Assembly (NCBI RefSeq): GCF_020080835.1
Contig: NC_058164.1
Location: 1,364,001-1,428,000 of the forward strand
Reading direction: 5' to 3'
DNA from: Cotesia glomerata
Taxonomy: Eukaryota; Arthropoda; Insecta; Hymenoptera; Braconidae
Length of the DNA stretch: 64,000 bases
Below are positions 10,682 to 20,251 of the stretch, piece by piece. The position numbers and the translations under genes are program-made. The notes beneath the pieces were generated by a model, which was given only the letters and a program-made list of their open reading frames with translations, had not been told where the DNA came from and ran no database searches. Every line of letters starts with the position of its first letter. Within the stretch, counting starts at the first letter, position 1.

Positions 10682-11572
10682 CTACTAAAATTCGAAGTAA
10701 ATGATTAGTGGGAGAAAATCCATACCAAATAAAATTTGAATAAGGAACGATTTAGATTGTCTCATAAACGAGTAACAATATAGATCAATAATTATGTATA
10801 ACTTTCAACTTTATCAATCTATTAACTCAATAACTTCTTCAGGGTCTTACATGAATACGTGTTGTAATCAGCGAGTTTTATATTCATTCAAGATTGTCAA
10901 TCATACACTTGCTTCGTTTGATCCAATTAAAAATATACGGTGTTGAATGTTATATAATTTTGAAAATTTTTTAATTACATTGAACAAGGGAGATACGACA
11001 ATCATTATTTGGAATGTTTATGCTTATCATTTACGATACTTTGTATTTAAAAAAAAAAAAAAAGGGGTTATTTGCTTAAAGAGTCAATGATTTTATGATT
11101 ATTAAAGAAATATTTAATTTACAAACTTTCAAGCTTGCATAAATGAATGATTAAAATTTATCCGAAAAATTTTGCAACATTGGAAAAATACCACCTGACA
11201 GTTGAAATAGAAAACGACTTCATTATAAGGAATGAATATTTATTGGCATAATTGTTAAAAAACTTATAAGCAACTCAGAATTTGTTGTTTTTCTTAATCC
11301 AAAGTTTACATTATATGTAAAATTAGATAAAAAATTTTATAGAATGTGTATGAATGACAATCAAGATGAAGTCTTAGACCCCACCTATTACAAAACTCAA
11401 TCACGCCAGACCCTGAAAATTTAACTCAATAATAACTCAACAAACTTGAAAGTTATACATGATTATTAATCTATATTGCTACTCGTTTATGAGACAATCT
11501 AAATATTTCCTTATTCAAATTTTATTTGGTATGAATTTTCTCCCACTAATCATTTATTTCGAATTTCAGTAG
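10682..11572. other. Divergent promoter region of genes 2 and 3
   Basis: The outer 150 bp on each side form a long inverted repeat (TTTATTTGGTATG...CTCCCACTAATCATTT read toward each gene). Further in, blocks near 10836-10876 and 11371-11420 match each other in inverse orientation (CAGGGTCT theme), with copies upstream of genes 1 and 4. The middle is AT-rich with a 15-base A run near 11050. No ORF is credible. Confidence 0.6.
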
Positions 11573-11608
11573 TATAAAAGCCGAGAAAATATATTTCAAA
11601 TTATCATT
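11573..11608 (+). promoter_or_regulatory. Core promoter of gene 3
   Basis: TATAAAAG at 11573-11580, then TATCATTCAACC about 33 nt downstream. Start of the short 5' UTR lies near 11606. Confidence 0.8.
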
Positions 11609-11635
11609 CAACCAACAACGGTAGAACGAACTACA

Positions 11636-12235
11636 ATGGCATTCAAAGTAAGTCATTTAGTTAACTACTAGTACAACTTATTAATTAACTGCTTAATAAT
11701 TCAAATTTATTGATTTTTTGTTTAGTTCATTAATTTTGCTGGACTTTTGGCGATCGCCAACGCTGGATTACTTCCAGTCTACCACGGCTACGCTGAGTCT
11801 CACTACGTCCAACAAGCTCCATTGGTCTACTCAGCTCCGGTAGTCTCACACACCGTGGTGAAGCCAATTGACTACGAATTCGACCACCACCCCCAATACA
11901 GCTTCAACTACGGTGTTCAAGATCCCCACACTGGTGACTCCAAATCTCAACATGAAGTGAGAGACGGTGATGTCGTCAAGGGAAGCTACAGCCTCATTGA
12001 AGCCGATGGTACCAAAAGAATTGTCGAATACACCGCTGATGATCACCACGGATTCAACGCTATTGTCCACAAAAAACCAGCCCACTACGCCGTTAAAACT
12101 GTTGCTCCAGTTGTACACGCTCCAGTAGTACACACTCCAGTAGTTCAAGCTCCAGTGTACGCACCTCTCGCATACAAACCATACAACAGCTACTCCAACT
12201 ACAACAGACACTCTGCCTACAACTACAACTACTAA
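11636..12235 (+). CDS. RR-2 cuticular protein gene 3
   Basis: CDS join(11636..11647,11726..12235), 173 aa, 78-nt intron. It begins MAFKFINFAGLLAIANAG, sharing FINF with gene 2. RR-2 at about residues 55-122 (HPQYSFNYGVQD, GSYSLIEADGTKR, EYTADDHHGFNAIV); it differs from gene 1 in KRIVEY, AIV and HKKP. The tail keeps APVVHTPVVQAPVYAP and the Tyr-rich terminus, ending YNYNY. The intron is identical, base for base as I read it, to that of gene 4 on the opposite strand 4 kb away, although gene 4 belongs to the longer 185-aa type. A 1.7-kb transposable element starts about 40 nt after its poly(A) signal. Confidence 0.95.
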
Positions 12236-12302
12236 TTCTGAATTTCCTCTTGCCGATTTCAGTAATGTTTATTTTATTGTAAAAATGTTCTCGAACTTTT
12301 CG

Positions 12303-12308
12303 AATAAA
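12303..12308 (+). terminator. Poly(A) signal of gene 3
   Basis: AATAAA about 70 nt after the stop, in the same AATAAATATTACTTAC context as gene 2. Confidence 0.8.
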
Positions 12309-12341
12309 TATTACTTACTTTAATTTTCGATTTATTTTTAC

Positions 12342-12646
12342 TATAGGGGAAAAGGGGGGGCGGCAAAATGGGCCCCCTAAAATTTTCAATATCCAAAACT
12401 ATTTGGGGGCAAAATGGGCCCCAATATTTTCAACTCTCGAAATGTTTGGGAGGTATAATGGGATGATTAGACTTTAAAAACCAGAGAATAATTTTCAGTT
12501 AAACGCGTTCTAGAATTTTTGAATTATAGAAAAAATTATATAGGTTAAGTACGAACTAGGTCGCGAGTTAAATAACAGCACTATTTACTATATTTTTTGT
12601 TAAAAAACTATTTACTTTACAGAAGCTTCCCTGACTATTTTAGCGA

Positions 12647-12723
<77 letters not shown>

Positions 12724-14013
12724 CGTAAACCTCTCATAACTTTTTAAACGACTCGACCGATTCAAACGGGATTGACAGCAATCGAAAGAGTTTCTTTGTC
12801 CCTGAATATTTTATAATATTTAAGGTAATTCGGGCCAATAGATTTTGAGTAATCTCGAAATAAAATTTTCAGAAAATGTTTTTTTTTTAATAAATTTTAA
12901 TCTGCTGAATCAATCGTTTTCAAAAATTAATCAGCTCTTAAGCTTTAAAAACTGCCTCGATTGCCGTCAGCGTGATCAAAATAGGTCGATTCGTTTGTGA
13001 GGTATCGTGAACAAAATATCAGGGAAAAAGTGTTTTTTTTTTCTTACATAACTCCGACATTTATTCCTGGATCGTTTTTGATTCAACGAGATGATTTTTA
13101 GAGTTTAAAAAAATCACTTCAATCGCCGCAAATAACGTCAAAATCGGTTGAATGGTTCAAGAGATATTTAATTTTAAAAAATTAAAAAGAGTATTTTTTT
13201 AACATATCTTTGAAATTTCACGTCCAATTGTTTGGTTAGTAATAAATAATCTTTTTGTTCTAGAAAGACTGCATAGAATGCCTTTAATTTTTTTTTTAAA
13301 TTGGTTAATTTATTTCTGAGATATCGTCAAAAAAATTCTAAAAAATTGTTTTTTTTTTGTGTTACATTTTTATTGGCTTCACTGCACCAATCGATTCGAA
13401 AAACTGATCGGTTTTTAAGCTTAGAAACCCGCGTTGATCGCCGTTAACGCGACTGAAATTGATTGATTAGTTTGAGAGATACCGTTGTCAAAATAATTCA
13501 AAAAACGCGTTTTTTTTTTTAAGTTACTCCGACATTTTTTACCTGATTTATTATTGCTTTTGGCGTGAAATGTGGAGCGCTTAGGTATGAAGTTAGCGGG
13601 AAGTTGCAGGGATGACTTTTTAGGGTCTATTGTTATCCTAATTTTTTATACTGAATACATAATAAAAAAAATTCAAAATATAAAACAAGTAAGAAACATA
13701 TTGAGTTTTTTAGGGGGCCCGTTTTACCCCACTTTTCTCAATTTTTTAATTTCGATGTACACAAAAAAATTAATATCATAAACTCACTAAAAGGCAAAAA
13801 AAGTAAAACAAGCTGAAAAACTCATGTTATAAAAATTTTCTGAAGGTGGCCCATTTTGCCCCACATTTTCAATTTTTCATTTTTAATGAACAGAGCAAAT
13901 TGAGGTCAAATACTTGGCAAGGGACTAAAAAAAAGTAAAACCAGAGAAAAACACTAAGGATATCAACATTTTTTTCTTAAGGGGCCCATTTTGCCCCCCC
14001 CCCCTTCCCCTAT
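12342..14013. mobile_element. Transposable element with G-rich/C-rich termini, copy 1
   Basis: The left end TATAGGGGAAAAGGGG leads into GGGGGCGGCAAAATGGGCCC; the right end has GGGGCCCATTTTGCCCC and CCCTTCCCCTAT, so the termini are inverted repeats. A second near-identical copy lies at 44711-46037. The body holds a (GT)36 tract and four degenerate units of about 159 bp with the theme GCGTTGATCGCCG...ATCGGTYGATTNGTT...GAGATA. Further short GGGGCAAAATGGGCCC-like words recur near both ends. No transposase or other long ORF is seen. Flanking DNA resembles the region after gene 5, which looks like an unoccupied site, but I could not fix the target-site duplication. Superfamily unknown. Confidence 0.75.
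12649..12720. repeat. (GT)36 microsatellite
   Basis: Uninterrupted GT tract inside the transposable element; absent from copy 2, where the surrounding segment is deleted. Confidence 0.97.
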
Positions 14014-15289
14014 CACCCATGAAGTATAAGTTTACGACAAATATTTATATAAGAATTATTGTAGACTAGATAAAAAATTAGTATAAAAAATTAAAAAACC
14101 CGTCTCAACTAAGAAGTGGTTTTTTTTCTCAAATACATTTTTCAGTGCTAATTCTTCCAAACTGAATGAGGATAACTTTTAGTCAATTTAGAGGTTTATT
14201 TTATTACTTTTTAAAAGCATCATTTTTATATGTATTATTCTATTCAACCTCTTACTTCTTGGACGCTAATCGTATAAAGCTGTTGATGCAATAACCACCT
14301 TGGCAACAACTGCTGGTACTAGTCATTTGAACAGATTTTTAACTCTTTAATTACGTATTCGTTTCCGCAGTAATGTTCACGCAGTATTTATATCGAGCCA
14401 ATGCCTAATTATCAGGATCAATAAAAATTACTCGATGAGCCAACGACATAAAAGTTACGCAATGATTTTGTTTTTTAATTTTCGGATTTCTTTATAATTT
14501 ATCATATATCCGTCATAATGGCCTCTAAATTACATTAATTTTTCAAAGAAAAAAGATAAGTAAAATCTTCAATAAAAAAATATATTTTTCATTTTAGAAT
14601 GAAAGGTTGCGCTTAACATGAGAATGTAATGAGACTAAATCCAAAGGGGCGCATCGCTAACTACATAATAACTTTTATTTATTTATTTAGTGAATTTTCT
14701 CATAACCAATTTTTCAAAGTTGATAATAACAAAAAAAAAATTTTTATCTGCTTTTTTGGCTCTGTAGAGCTGAAAGGGCACATAATGAACAATACGCCCT
14801 TTTGGCTTTAGTAACGCGATACTTAATCAGTATTAAAAGATTGTTTTCGAAAAATTTTTTTAATTATACGGATGATTATAATTATTGATCCTATAATAAA
14901 AAAAAAAGATCGTTTCTATTATACACTATTGTCTCGTTTTAATTTCAGATAAGATAACGATAAAAACATTTTTTTATGAAGCTTTAATTGCACCCACGAC
15001 CTTCTTGACCATAATTATGTTTGTTGTTAATTTTGATAGTTTTGTTTTTTTTAACAAATGACAAAATACAAAGATACATTACATATACAAGATACAAATG
15101 AAATAATATTTTGCGATGCAGTTTTTTAGCATCATTAACGTGAATAAATTATAATTATATTATAATATTCGAATCTAATCATACTAACGAAAAATCATTA
15201 TAGACGGAATCGATTGTGAAAATTTGATATAGGGTTCCAATGTTTTTGAATAAAATAAGGTAATTTATAATAATTTAGAGGATAACTTT
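14014..15289. other. AT-rich intergenic DNA between genes 3 and 4
   Basis: The first bases (CATGAAGTATAAG, ACAAATATTTAT) resemble the 3' flank of gene 5. The rest is AT-rich. A 60-codon ORF at 14629-14811 has no recognisable features. Confidence 0.5.
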
Positions 15290-15295
15290 TTTATT
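15290..15295 (-). terminator. Poly(A) signal of gene 4
   Basis: AATAAA on the minus strand about 66 nt beyond the gene 4 stop, at the spacing seen for genes 2, 3 and 5. Confidence 0.7.
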
Positions 15296-15360
15296 CAAAA
15301 CATAGGTAACTTTTTACAAGCCAATAACGATTTTTCCAATCGGCAATTTACAAATCAAAA

Positions 15361-15996
15361 TTAGTAGTGGTAGTTGTAAGTAGAGTGGCCGTAGTAGTTG
15401 GAGTAGCTATTGTATGGTTTGTATGCAAGAGGTGCGTTGTAGCTGTTGTATGGTTTGTATGCGACGGGTGCGTACACTGGAGCTTGAACTACTGGAGTGT
15501 GTACAACTGGAGCGTGTACAACTGGAGCAACAGTTTTAACGGCGTAGTGGGCTGGTTCTTTGTGGACAACAGCGTTGAATCCGTAGTGGTCATCGGCGGT
15601 ATATTCGACAATTCTTTTGGTACCATCGGCTTCAATCAGGCTGTAGCTTCCCTTGACGACATCACCGTCTCTCACTTCGTGTTGAGATTTAGAGTCACCA
15701 GTGTGGGGATCTTGGAGACCGTAGTTGAAGCTGTATTGGGGGTGGTGGTCAAATTCCTCGTCAATTGGCTTCACCACGGTGTGTGAAACTACCGGAGCTG
15801 AGTAGACCAATGGAGCTTGTTGGACGTAGTGAGACGCAGCATAGCCGTGGTGGACTGGAAGTAATCCAGCGTTGGCGATCGCCAAAAGTCCAGCAAAAGT
15901 AATGAACTAAACAAAAAATCAATAAATTTGAATTATTAAGCAGTTAATTAATAAGTTGTACTAGTAGTTAACTAAATGACTTACTTTGAATGCCAT
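15361..15996 (-). CDS. RR-2 cuticular protein gene 4
   Basis: CDS complement(join(15361..15906,15985..15996)), 185 aa, 78-nt intron. It begins MAFKFITFAGLLAIANAG. RR-2 at about residues 55-122: EEFDHHPQYSFNYGLQD, RDGDVVKGSYSLIEADGTKR, TADDHYGFNAVV (Tyr where sisters have His). It is 12 residues longer than genes 1 to 3 because the AYKPYNSYNAPL unit in the Tyr-rich tail is duplicated; gene 5 shares this. It forms a divergent pair with gene 5 (TATA boxes about 590 bp apart). Its intron equals that of gene 3, whereas its coding region is closest to gene 5, so parts of this gene have different histories. Confidence 0.95.
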
Positions 15997-16025
15997 TGTA
16001 GTTCGTTCTATCGTTGTTGGTTGAA

Positions 16026-16059
16026 TGATAATTTGAAATATATTTTCTCAGCTTTTATA
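16026..16059 (-). promoter_or_regulatory. Core promoter of gene 4
   Basis: TATAAAAG reads 16059 to 16052 on the minus strand; TATCATTCAACC lies about 33 nt downstream. Upstream bases match gene 2 (TACTAATCATTTACTTCG). Confidence 0.8.
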
Positions 16060-16651
16060 CTACTGAAATTCGAAGTAAATGATTAGTAGGAGAAAATCCA
16101 TACCAAATAAAATTTTAATAAGGAACTGACTATATAGATTGTCTCATAAACGACTAGCAATATAGATCAATAATTATGTATAATAACTTTCAAGTTTATC
16201 AATCTATTACTGAATAAATTTTTCAGGGTCTTACATGAATACTTGTTGTAATCAGCGAGTCTTATACTCGTTCCGGATTGTCAATCATACACACCCAAAA
16301 GACTTTTTTCATTTGATTCAATTTAGAATTCAAGGTTTCGAATATTTTATAATTTGATATATATTTCAATTATATTGAGCAAGGTAGATACGACAATCAT
16401 CATTTTGAATGTTTATATTCGTCACTTACGACACATTGTAGAGAAAAAGGTGCGTTACATAAGCTCGTGGCCGCCAGACCTATGTTATTTTTTAGAAGCT
16501 GAAAGTTTCTCAGCGCATTCTTTAAAGACAGGTAGGAGCAATGGTCTACTATAAAGTTTAGCGATCTATTGAACAATCAAAATTCTTTCGCTATTCAAAT
16601 TTTTATTAAAAGATATTTGCCCCACGTTAGTTCGCACAGAAATTTTTGGAG
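16060..16651. other. Divergent promoter region of genes 4 and 5
   Basis: The gene 4 side (to about 16430) aligns with the upstream region of gene 2, including a CAGGGTCTTACATGAATAC block at 16223-16241 and a GATACGACAATCAT block. The gene 5 side has lost the matching arm and only TATA and 5' UTR remain similar. No credible ORF. Confidence 0.6.
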
Positions 16652-16687
16652 TATAAAAGCCGAGAAAATATATTTCAAATTATCATT
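16652..16687 (+). promoter_or_regulatory. Core promoter of gene 5
   Basis: TATAAAAG at 16652-16659 and TATCATTCAACC about 33 nt downstream. Sequence upstream of the TATA box differs from genes 1 to 4. Confidence 0.8.
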
Positions 16688-16714
16688 CAACCAACAACGG
16701 TAAAACGAACTACA

Positions 16715-17350
16715 ATGGCATTCAAAGTAAGTCATTTAGCTTACCGTTATTACAACTTATTAATTAACGACTCAATAATTCAAATTTATTGATTTTTTGT
16801 TTAGTTCATTACTTTTGCTGGACTTTTGGCGATCGCCAACGCTGGATTACTTCCAGTCCACCACGGCTACGCTGCGTCTCACTACGTCCAACAAGCTCCA
16901 TTGGTCTACTCAGCTCCGGTAGTTTCACACACCGTGGTGAAGCCAATTGACGAGAAATTTGACCACCACCCCCAATATAGCTTCAATTACGGTGTCCAAG
17001 ATCCCCACACTGGTGACTCCAAATCTCAACACGAAGTGAGAGACGGTGATGTCGTCAAGGGAAGCTACAGCCTCATTGAAGCCGATGGTACCAAAAGAAT
17101 TGTCGAATACACTGCTGATGACCACCACGGATTCAACGCCGTTGTCCACAAAGAACCAGCCCACTACGCCGTTAAAACTGTTGCCCCAGTTGTCCACGCT
17201 CCAGTTGTACACACTCCAGTAGTTCAAGCTCCAGTGTACGCACCTCTCGCATACAAATCATACAACAACTACAACGCACCCCTCGCATACAAACCATACA
17301 ACAGCTACTCCAACTACTACGGCCACTCTGCTTACAACTACCAGTACTAA
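16715..17350 (+). CDS. RR-2 cuticular protein gene 5
   Basis: CDS join(16715..16726,16805..17350), 185 aa, 78-nt intron. It begins MAFKFITFAGLLAIANAG. RR-2 at about residues 55-122 has EKFDHHPQYSFNYGVQD and TADDHHGFNAVVHKEP. The tail carries two AP-LAYK-Y units (APLAYKSYNNYN and APLAYKPYNSYS) and ends YNYQY. It is the + strand partner of gene 4. The intron carries the variant found in gene 2, not that of gene 4. Its promoter upstream of TATA has diverged from the other four, so expression could differ. Its 3' flank looks like the empty site of the element after gene 3. Confidence 0.95.
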
Positions 17351-17415
17351 TTTTAAATCGCCCATTGCTGATTTTATTAATGTGTATTTTGTAGTAAAAA
17401 TGTTTGGACTTCTTG

Positions 17416-17421
17416 AATAAA
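17416..17421 (+). terminator. Poly(A) signal of gene 5
   Basis: AATAAA about 66 nt after the stop, in GAATAAATATAATTCACTTT. Confidence 0.8.
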
Positions 17422-18049
17422 TATAATTCACTTTAATTTGTGGGGTTGTTTTTTTTTTTTACTTTGACATGAAATATGGAGCTTATAATAAACATTTATG
17501 ACAACTATTGTCGGCCAAATTAAAGGTTAGTAAATAATTTCAAAATAGAATTAATCTCCATTATTCATAAGATTATACTTTTCAAAAAGATATTAAAATT
17601 TTATAACTAAAATATAAAACAAAATTAATCGTTTTTTCATATTCTTCTTCTTATATTCTGACATCTTATTACACATTATATTATTTATGCAAGCAAGATG
17701 AAAATGAGAATAAAAATCAAGAATATTAGATTTCGGTAGCTTTTTTGCCATTAAAAGTTAGAAAAAAAATTGGCTTTCATATTTTTGGATAAATTTTCTT
17801 TATCTTTTTTTGATATATTTTTCTTTGAAAAGTTCATAAAAAAACGAAAAATTAAAAAAAAAATTTAACATGGCCCAGCATGGGTTGACCTCACTTGTAA
17901 ATAATTACCAAAAATTTTTTAGTTCAAGAATTTTTTGTTTGATTCAAGATGCTAATGATTTTTCAGTGCATCGAAATTTCTAATCTCTTAGAAGGTGAGA
18001 ACAAATATTTGCCGACGAAAATTTCGATATCTCTAAAAATTAGATTACG
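17422..18049. other. AT-rich intergenic DNA
   Basis: Only AT-rich sequence with homopolymer runs; no gene or repeat boundary recognised. Confidence 0.5.
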
Positions 18050-18277
18050 ACCCGGAAAAACGGATTAGATCTGGCCATATATAAACAGATCTGGCCAGAT
18101 CTTTAAATTGTCTCTATCTGACGAGATTTGGCCAGATATAATCAGATCTGCCGAGATCTGGTCAGATCTTAAAATTGCCCGGGTAAAAAAGATTATATAT
18201 AATTATATATACTCAAACATAATTACATATGAAAAATGGCCCTATAGAATTATTTCCATAAAAAAAAAAAACAAAAC

Positions 18278-18348
18278 GGCGCCCGCCGGAACCGAACCTT
18301 GGACCTGGCGCTTGAATGTCTAATTTGTTACCAGTTTATCTATGAGGC
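18278..18348 (-). ncRNA. tRNA-like / SINE-head sequence
   Basis: On the minus strand this 71-nt segment has an A-box-like TAGATAAACTGG and a B-box-like GGTTCGGTTCC at tRNA-like spacing, followed by a T run. The ends (GCCTCAT and GGGCGCC) do not pair into a proper acceptor stem, and I can draw no convincing anticodon arm. It is best read as a degraded tRNA or the head of a tRNA-derived SINE, not a working tRNA. Confidence 0.35.
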
Positions 18349-18685
18349 TTCCTTGAGAAGTAGAGTTTGTAATTACTACAAGTAATACAAATCGTATCCA
18401 TGATCGATGCGTAATGAACAAAATTTTTTATCAAATTTGCAAGTTATTAATTATCAATATACGCTGATAGAAAGATTTATCAACTATTACCAAATTAATT
18501 TATTCGAAGACAATTATTTATTTTATTAAATTCTAATAAATATTTTTTAACATTCAATAAATATTTATTTGGAAGGAAAGTATATTTATTAAAATAGTTT
18601 ATAAGTATTTATTAATAGTTAACAAATATAGTTATATCTGGCCAGATATAATAAAATCTTTTTATGTCTGATGTATTTTTTAACC

Positions 18686-19050
18686 CAGATATAGTTATAT
18701 CTGTTTAGATCTGATCAGATATAACTAGGTCTGATTATGTCTGATGTATTTTTCAACTCAGATATAGTTATATCTGTTTAGATCTGATCAGATATGGCTA
18801 GATCTGATCATGTCTGATGTATTTTTTAACCCAGATATAGTTATATCTGTTTAGATCTGATCAGATATAACTAGGTCTGATTATGTCTGATGTATTTTTC
18901 AACTCAGATATAGTTATATCTGTTTAGATCTGATCAGATATGACTAGATCTGTTCATGCCTAATGTATTTTTAAAATCAGATATAGTTATATCTGCTTAG
19001 ATCTGATCAGATATGACTAGATCTGATTATGTCTCCAATCCCATATCTGA
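18686..19050. repeat. 73-bp tandem array, five units
   Basis: Units start with CAGATATAGTTATATCTG at 18686, 18759, 18832, 18905 and 18978: four spacings of exactly 73 bp. Units alternate between two variants: AACTAGGTCTGATTATG with TTCAACTCAG, and GGCTAGATCTGATCATG with TTTAACCCAG. This gives a 146-bp higher-order repeat. Confidence 0.9.
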
Positions 19051-19130
19051 TCAGATATAAATAGATCTGATCAGATATAATTATATCTGGTCAGATCTAA
19101 ACCTTTTTCCCCGGGTAATTGATTTCTTCT

Positions 19131-19156
19131 TATATATATATATATATATATATATA
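19131..19156. repeat. (TA)n microsatellite
   Basis: A run of 13 TA dinucleotides just outside the GATC-rich block. Confidence 0.95.
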
Positions 19157-20167
19157 AACAAATATACATAATTTTTGAGTATTTTAAATATCACCTTTAA
19201 TAAAAAGAAATAATTAAATATAGTCATATTTTCAGGGCCTGACATGAATGTGTGTTGCAACGGGTGGGTCCGATTCTCGGCGAGTCTGGACAGAAGGCAC
19301 CACGCCCTAGATTTTCGGCGGCTTGACTTACCTTTCGGATCAGACACCTGATCCACTTTTATTTTACAAACGACGTAACACACATTAACTCGAGGTAACT
19401 TTGGATCTTACGTCACTTTCACCTAAATGACCTAAAGGCCATTTGCCTTTCTCACCAAATAATTTCCTCGTATTATTCATCTTTTTCGTGTTATATCTTA
19501 TGTGTCCACATTAATTTATAAAAAGCATGAAATAATACATAATACATCCGTCGATCATCTGTATTTATCCACTTTTTATAACATTACATTACCACAAACA
19601 AAAATTATTTTTTTATTTGTTTCTTCCCATTTACATTTTTTTTTATTATATTTATCCTTAATCTTTCTGCTGACTAAATAAACGCAATACAGTCAATTTG
19701 TTTTCTCGATTGAGAAACACATATATGTAGATACAATGTCTATACTATATCCACAAAAGATAAAAGACTAAATTACCGCATTGACCTCATAGTATCACCG
19801 TACAAATTCCACTTTTATAAAAAAATAACCAACAAAAGCTTCAAATGTAAGTTTAAGAATTCATCAAGTTATTATATATTACTCAAAAAATAATTCATTA
19901 TTATTTAATACATTAAGATTATTAACTCTAAAAAGTCCATGAGAAACCTCCAGCAGTAAAATTAAATGCCCTGTCAGCACGGTGATAGATCAAATATTTA
20001 AAATTACAGATGGCTATCTGATCACTTAGGCAACATATCAAACAAAAATACAACACACATTACATTGTATCACCTATCTAACTTCCCAAGGCTAAAAACA
20101 TTTAACTTTATTTTAAGTGAGAGGCTTTATTATTTAGACTCGTAATTTCTACAAGTGGCTCTAGTCA
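19157..20167. other. Upstream region of gene 6 with an orphan conserved block
   Basis: At 19230-19270 a TTTTCAGGGCCTGACATGAA block matches the block about 200 bp upstream of the genes 2 and 4 TATA boxes, but no such gene is adjacent. The GC-richer sequence to about 19440 has no credible reading frame. The rest is AT-rich. Confidence 0.5.
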
Positions 20168-20205
20168 TATATAAGTTCCAAAATTATTAATCTAGCCATC
20201 AGTTT
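20168..20205 (+). promoter_or_regulatory. Core promoter of gene 6
   Basis: TATATAAG at 20168-20175 and a CCATCAGTTTT initiator whose A is at 20201, 33 nt downstream. Confidence 0.8.
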
Positions 20206-20251
20206 TCGATCCTCCGTGATCTAAGAAACACTAATAATATTTTTATAAATA

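Larger units (their letters stand above)
18050..19117. repeat. GATC-rich palindromic repeat block
   Basis: Dominated by AGATCTGATCAGATAT and TCTGGCCAGATC words that are self-complementary. The outer edges look like inverted termini: ACCCGGAAAAACGGATTAGA at the left and, on the opposite strand at the right, ACCCGGGGAAAAAGGTTTAGA. A further CCCGGGTAAAAAAG lies at 18174. The left 140 bp (to about 18190) may be a small element of its own. Between 18350 and 18640 there is part of another TIR family (CGCTGATAGAAAGATTTATC), also seen at 30029. No coding capacity. Confidence 0.7.

Noticed and set aside
19081..19383. 100-codon minus-strand ORF
   Set aside because: It runs through a TA microsatellite and the orphan upstream block, and has no coherent protein character.
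19780..19790. ATTGACCTCAT upstream of gene 6, repeated at 39508 between genes 10 and 11, as a nuclear-receptor site
   Set aside because: An 11-base repeat is expected by chance in 64 kb, and half sites are common. No third copy at a comparable position was seen.
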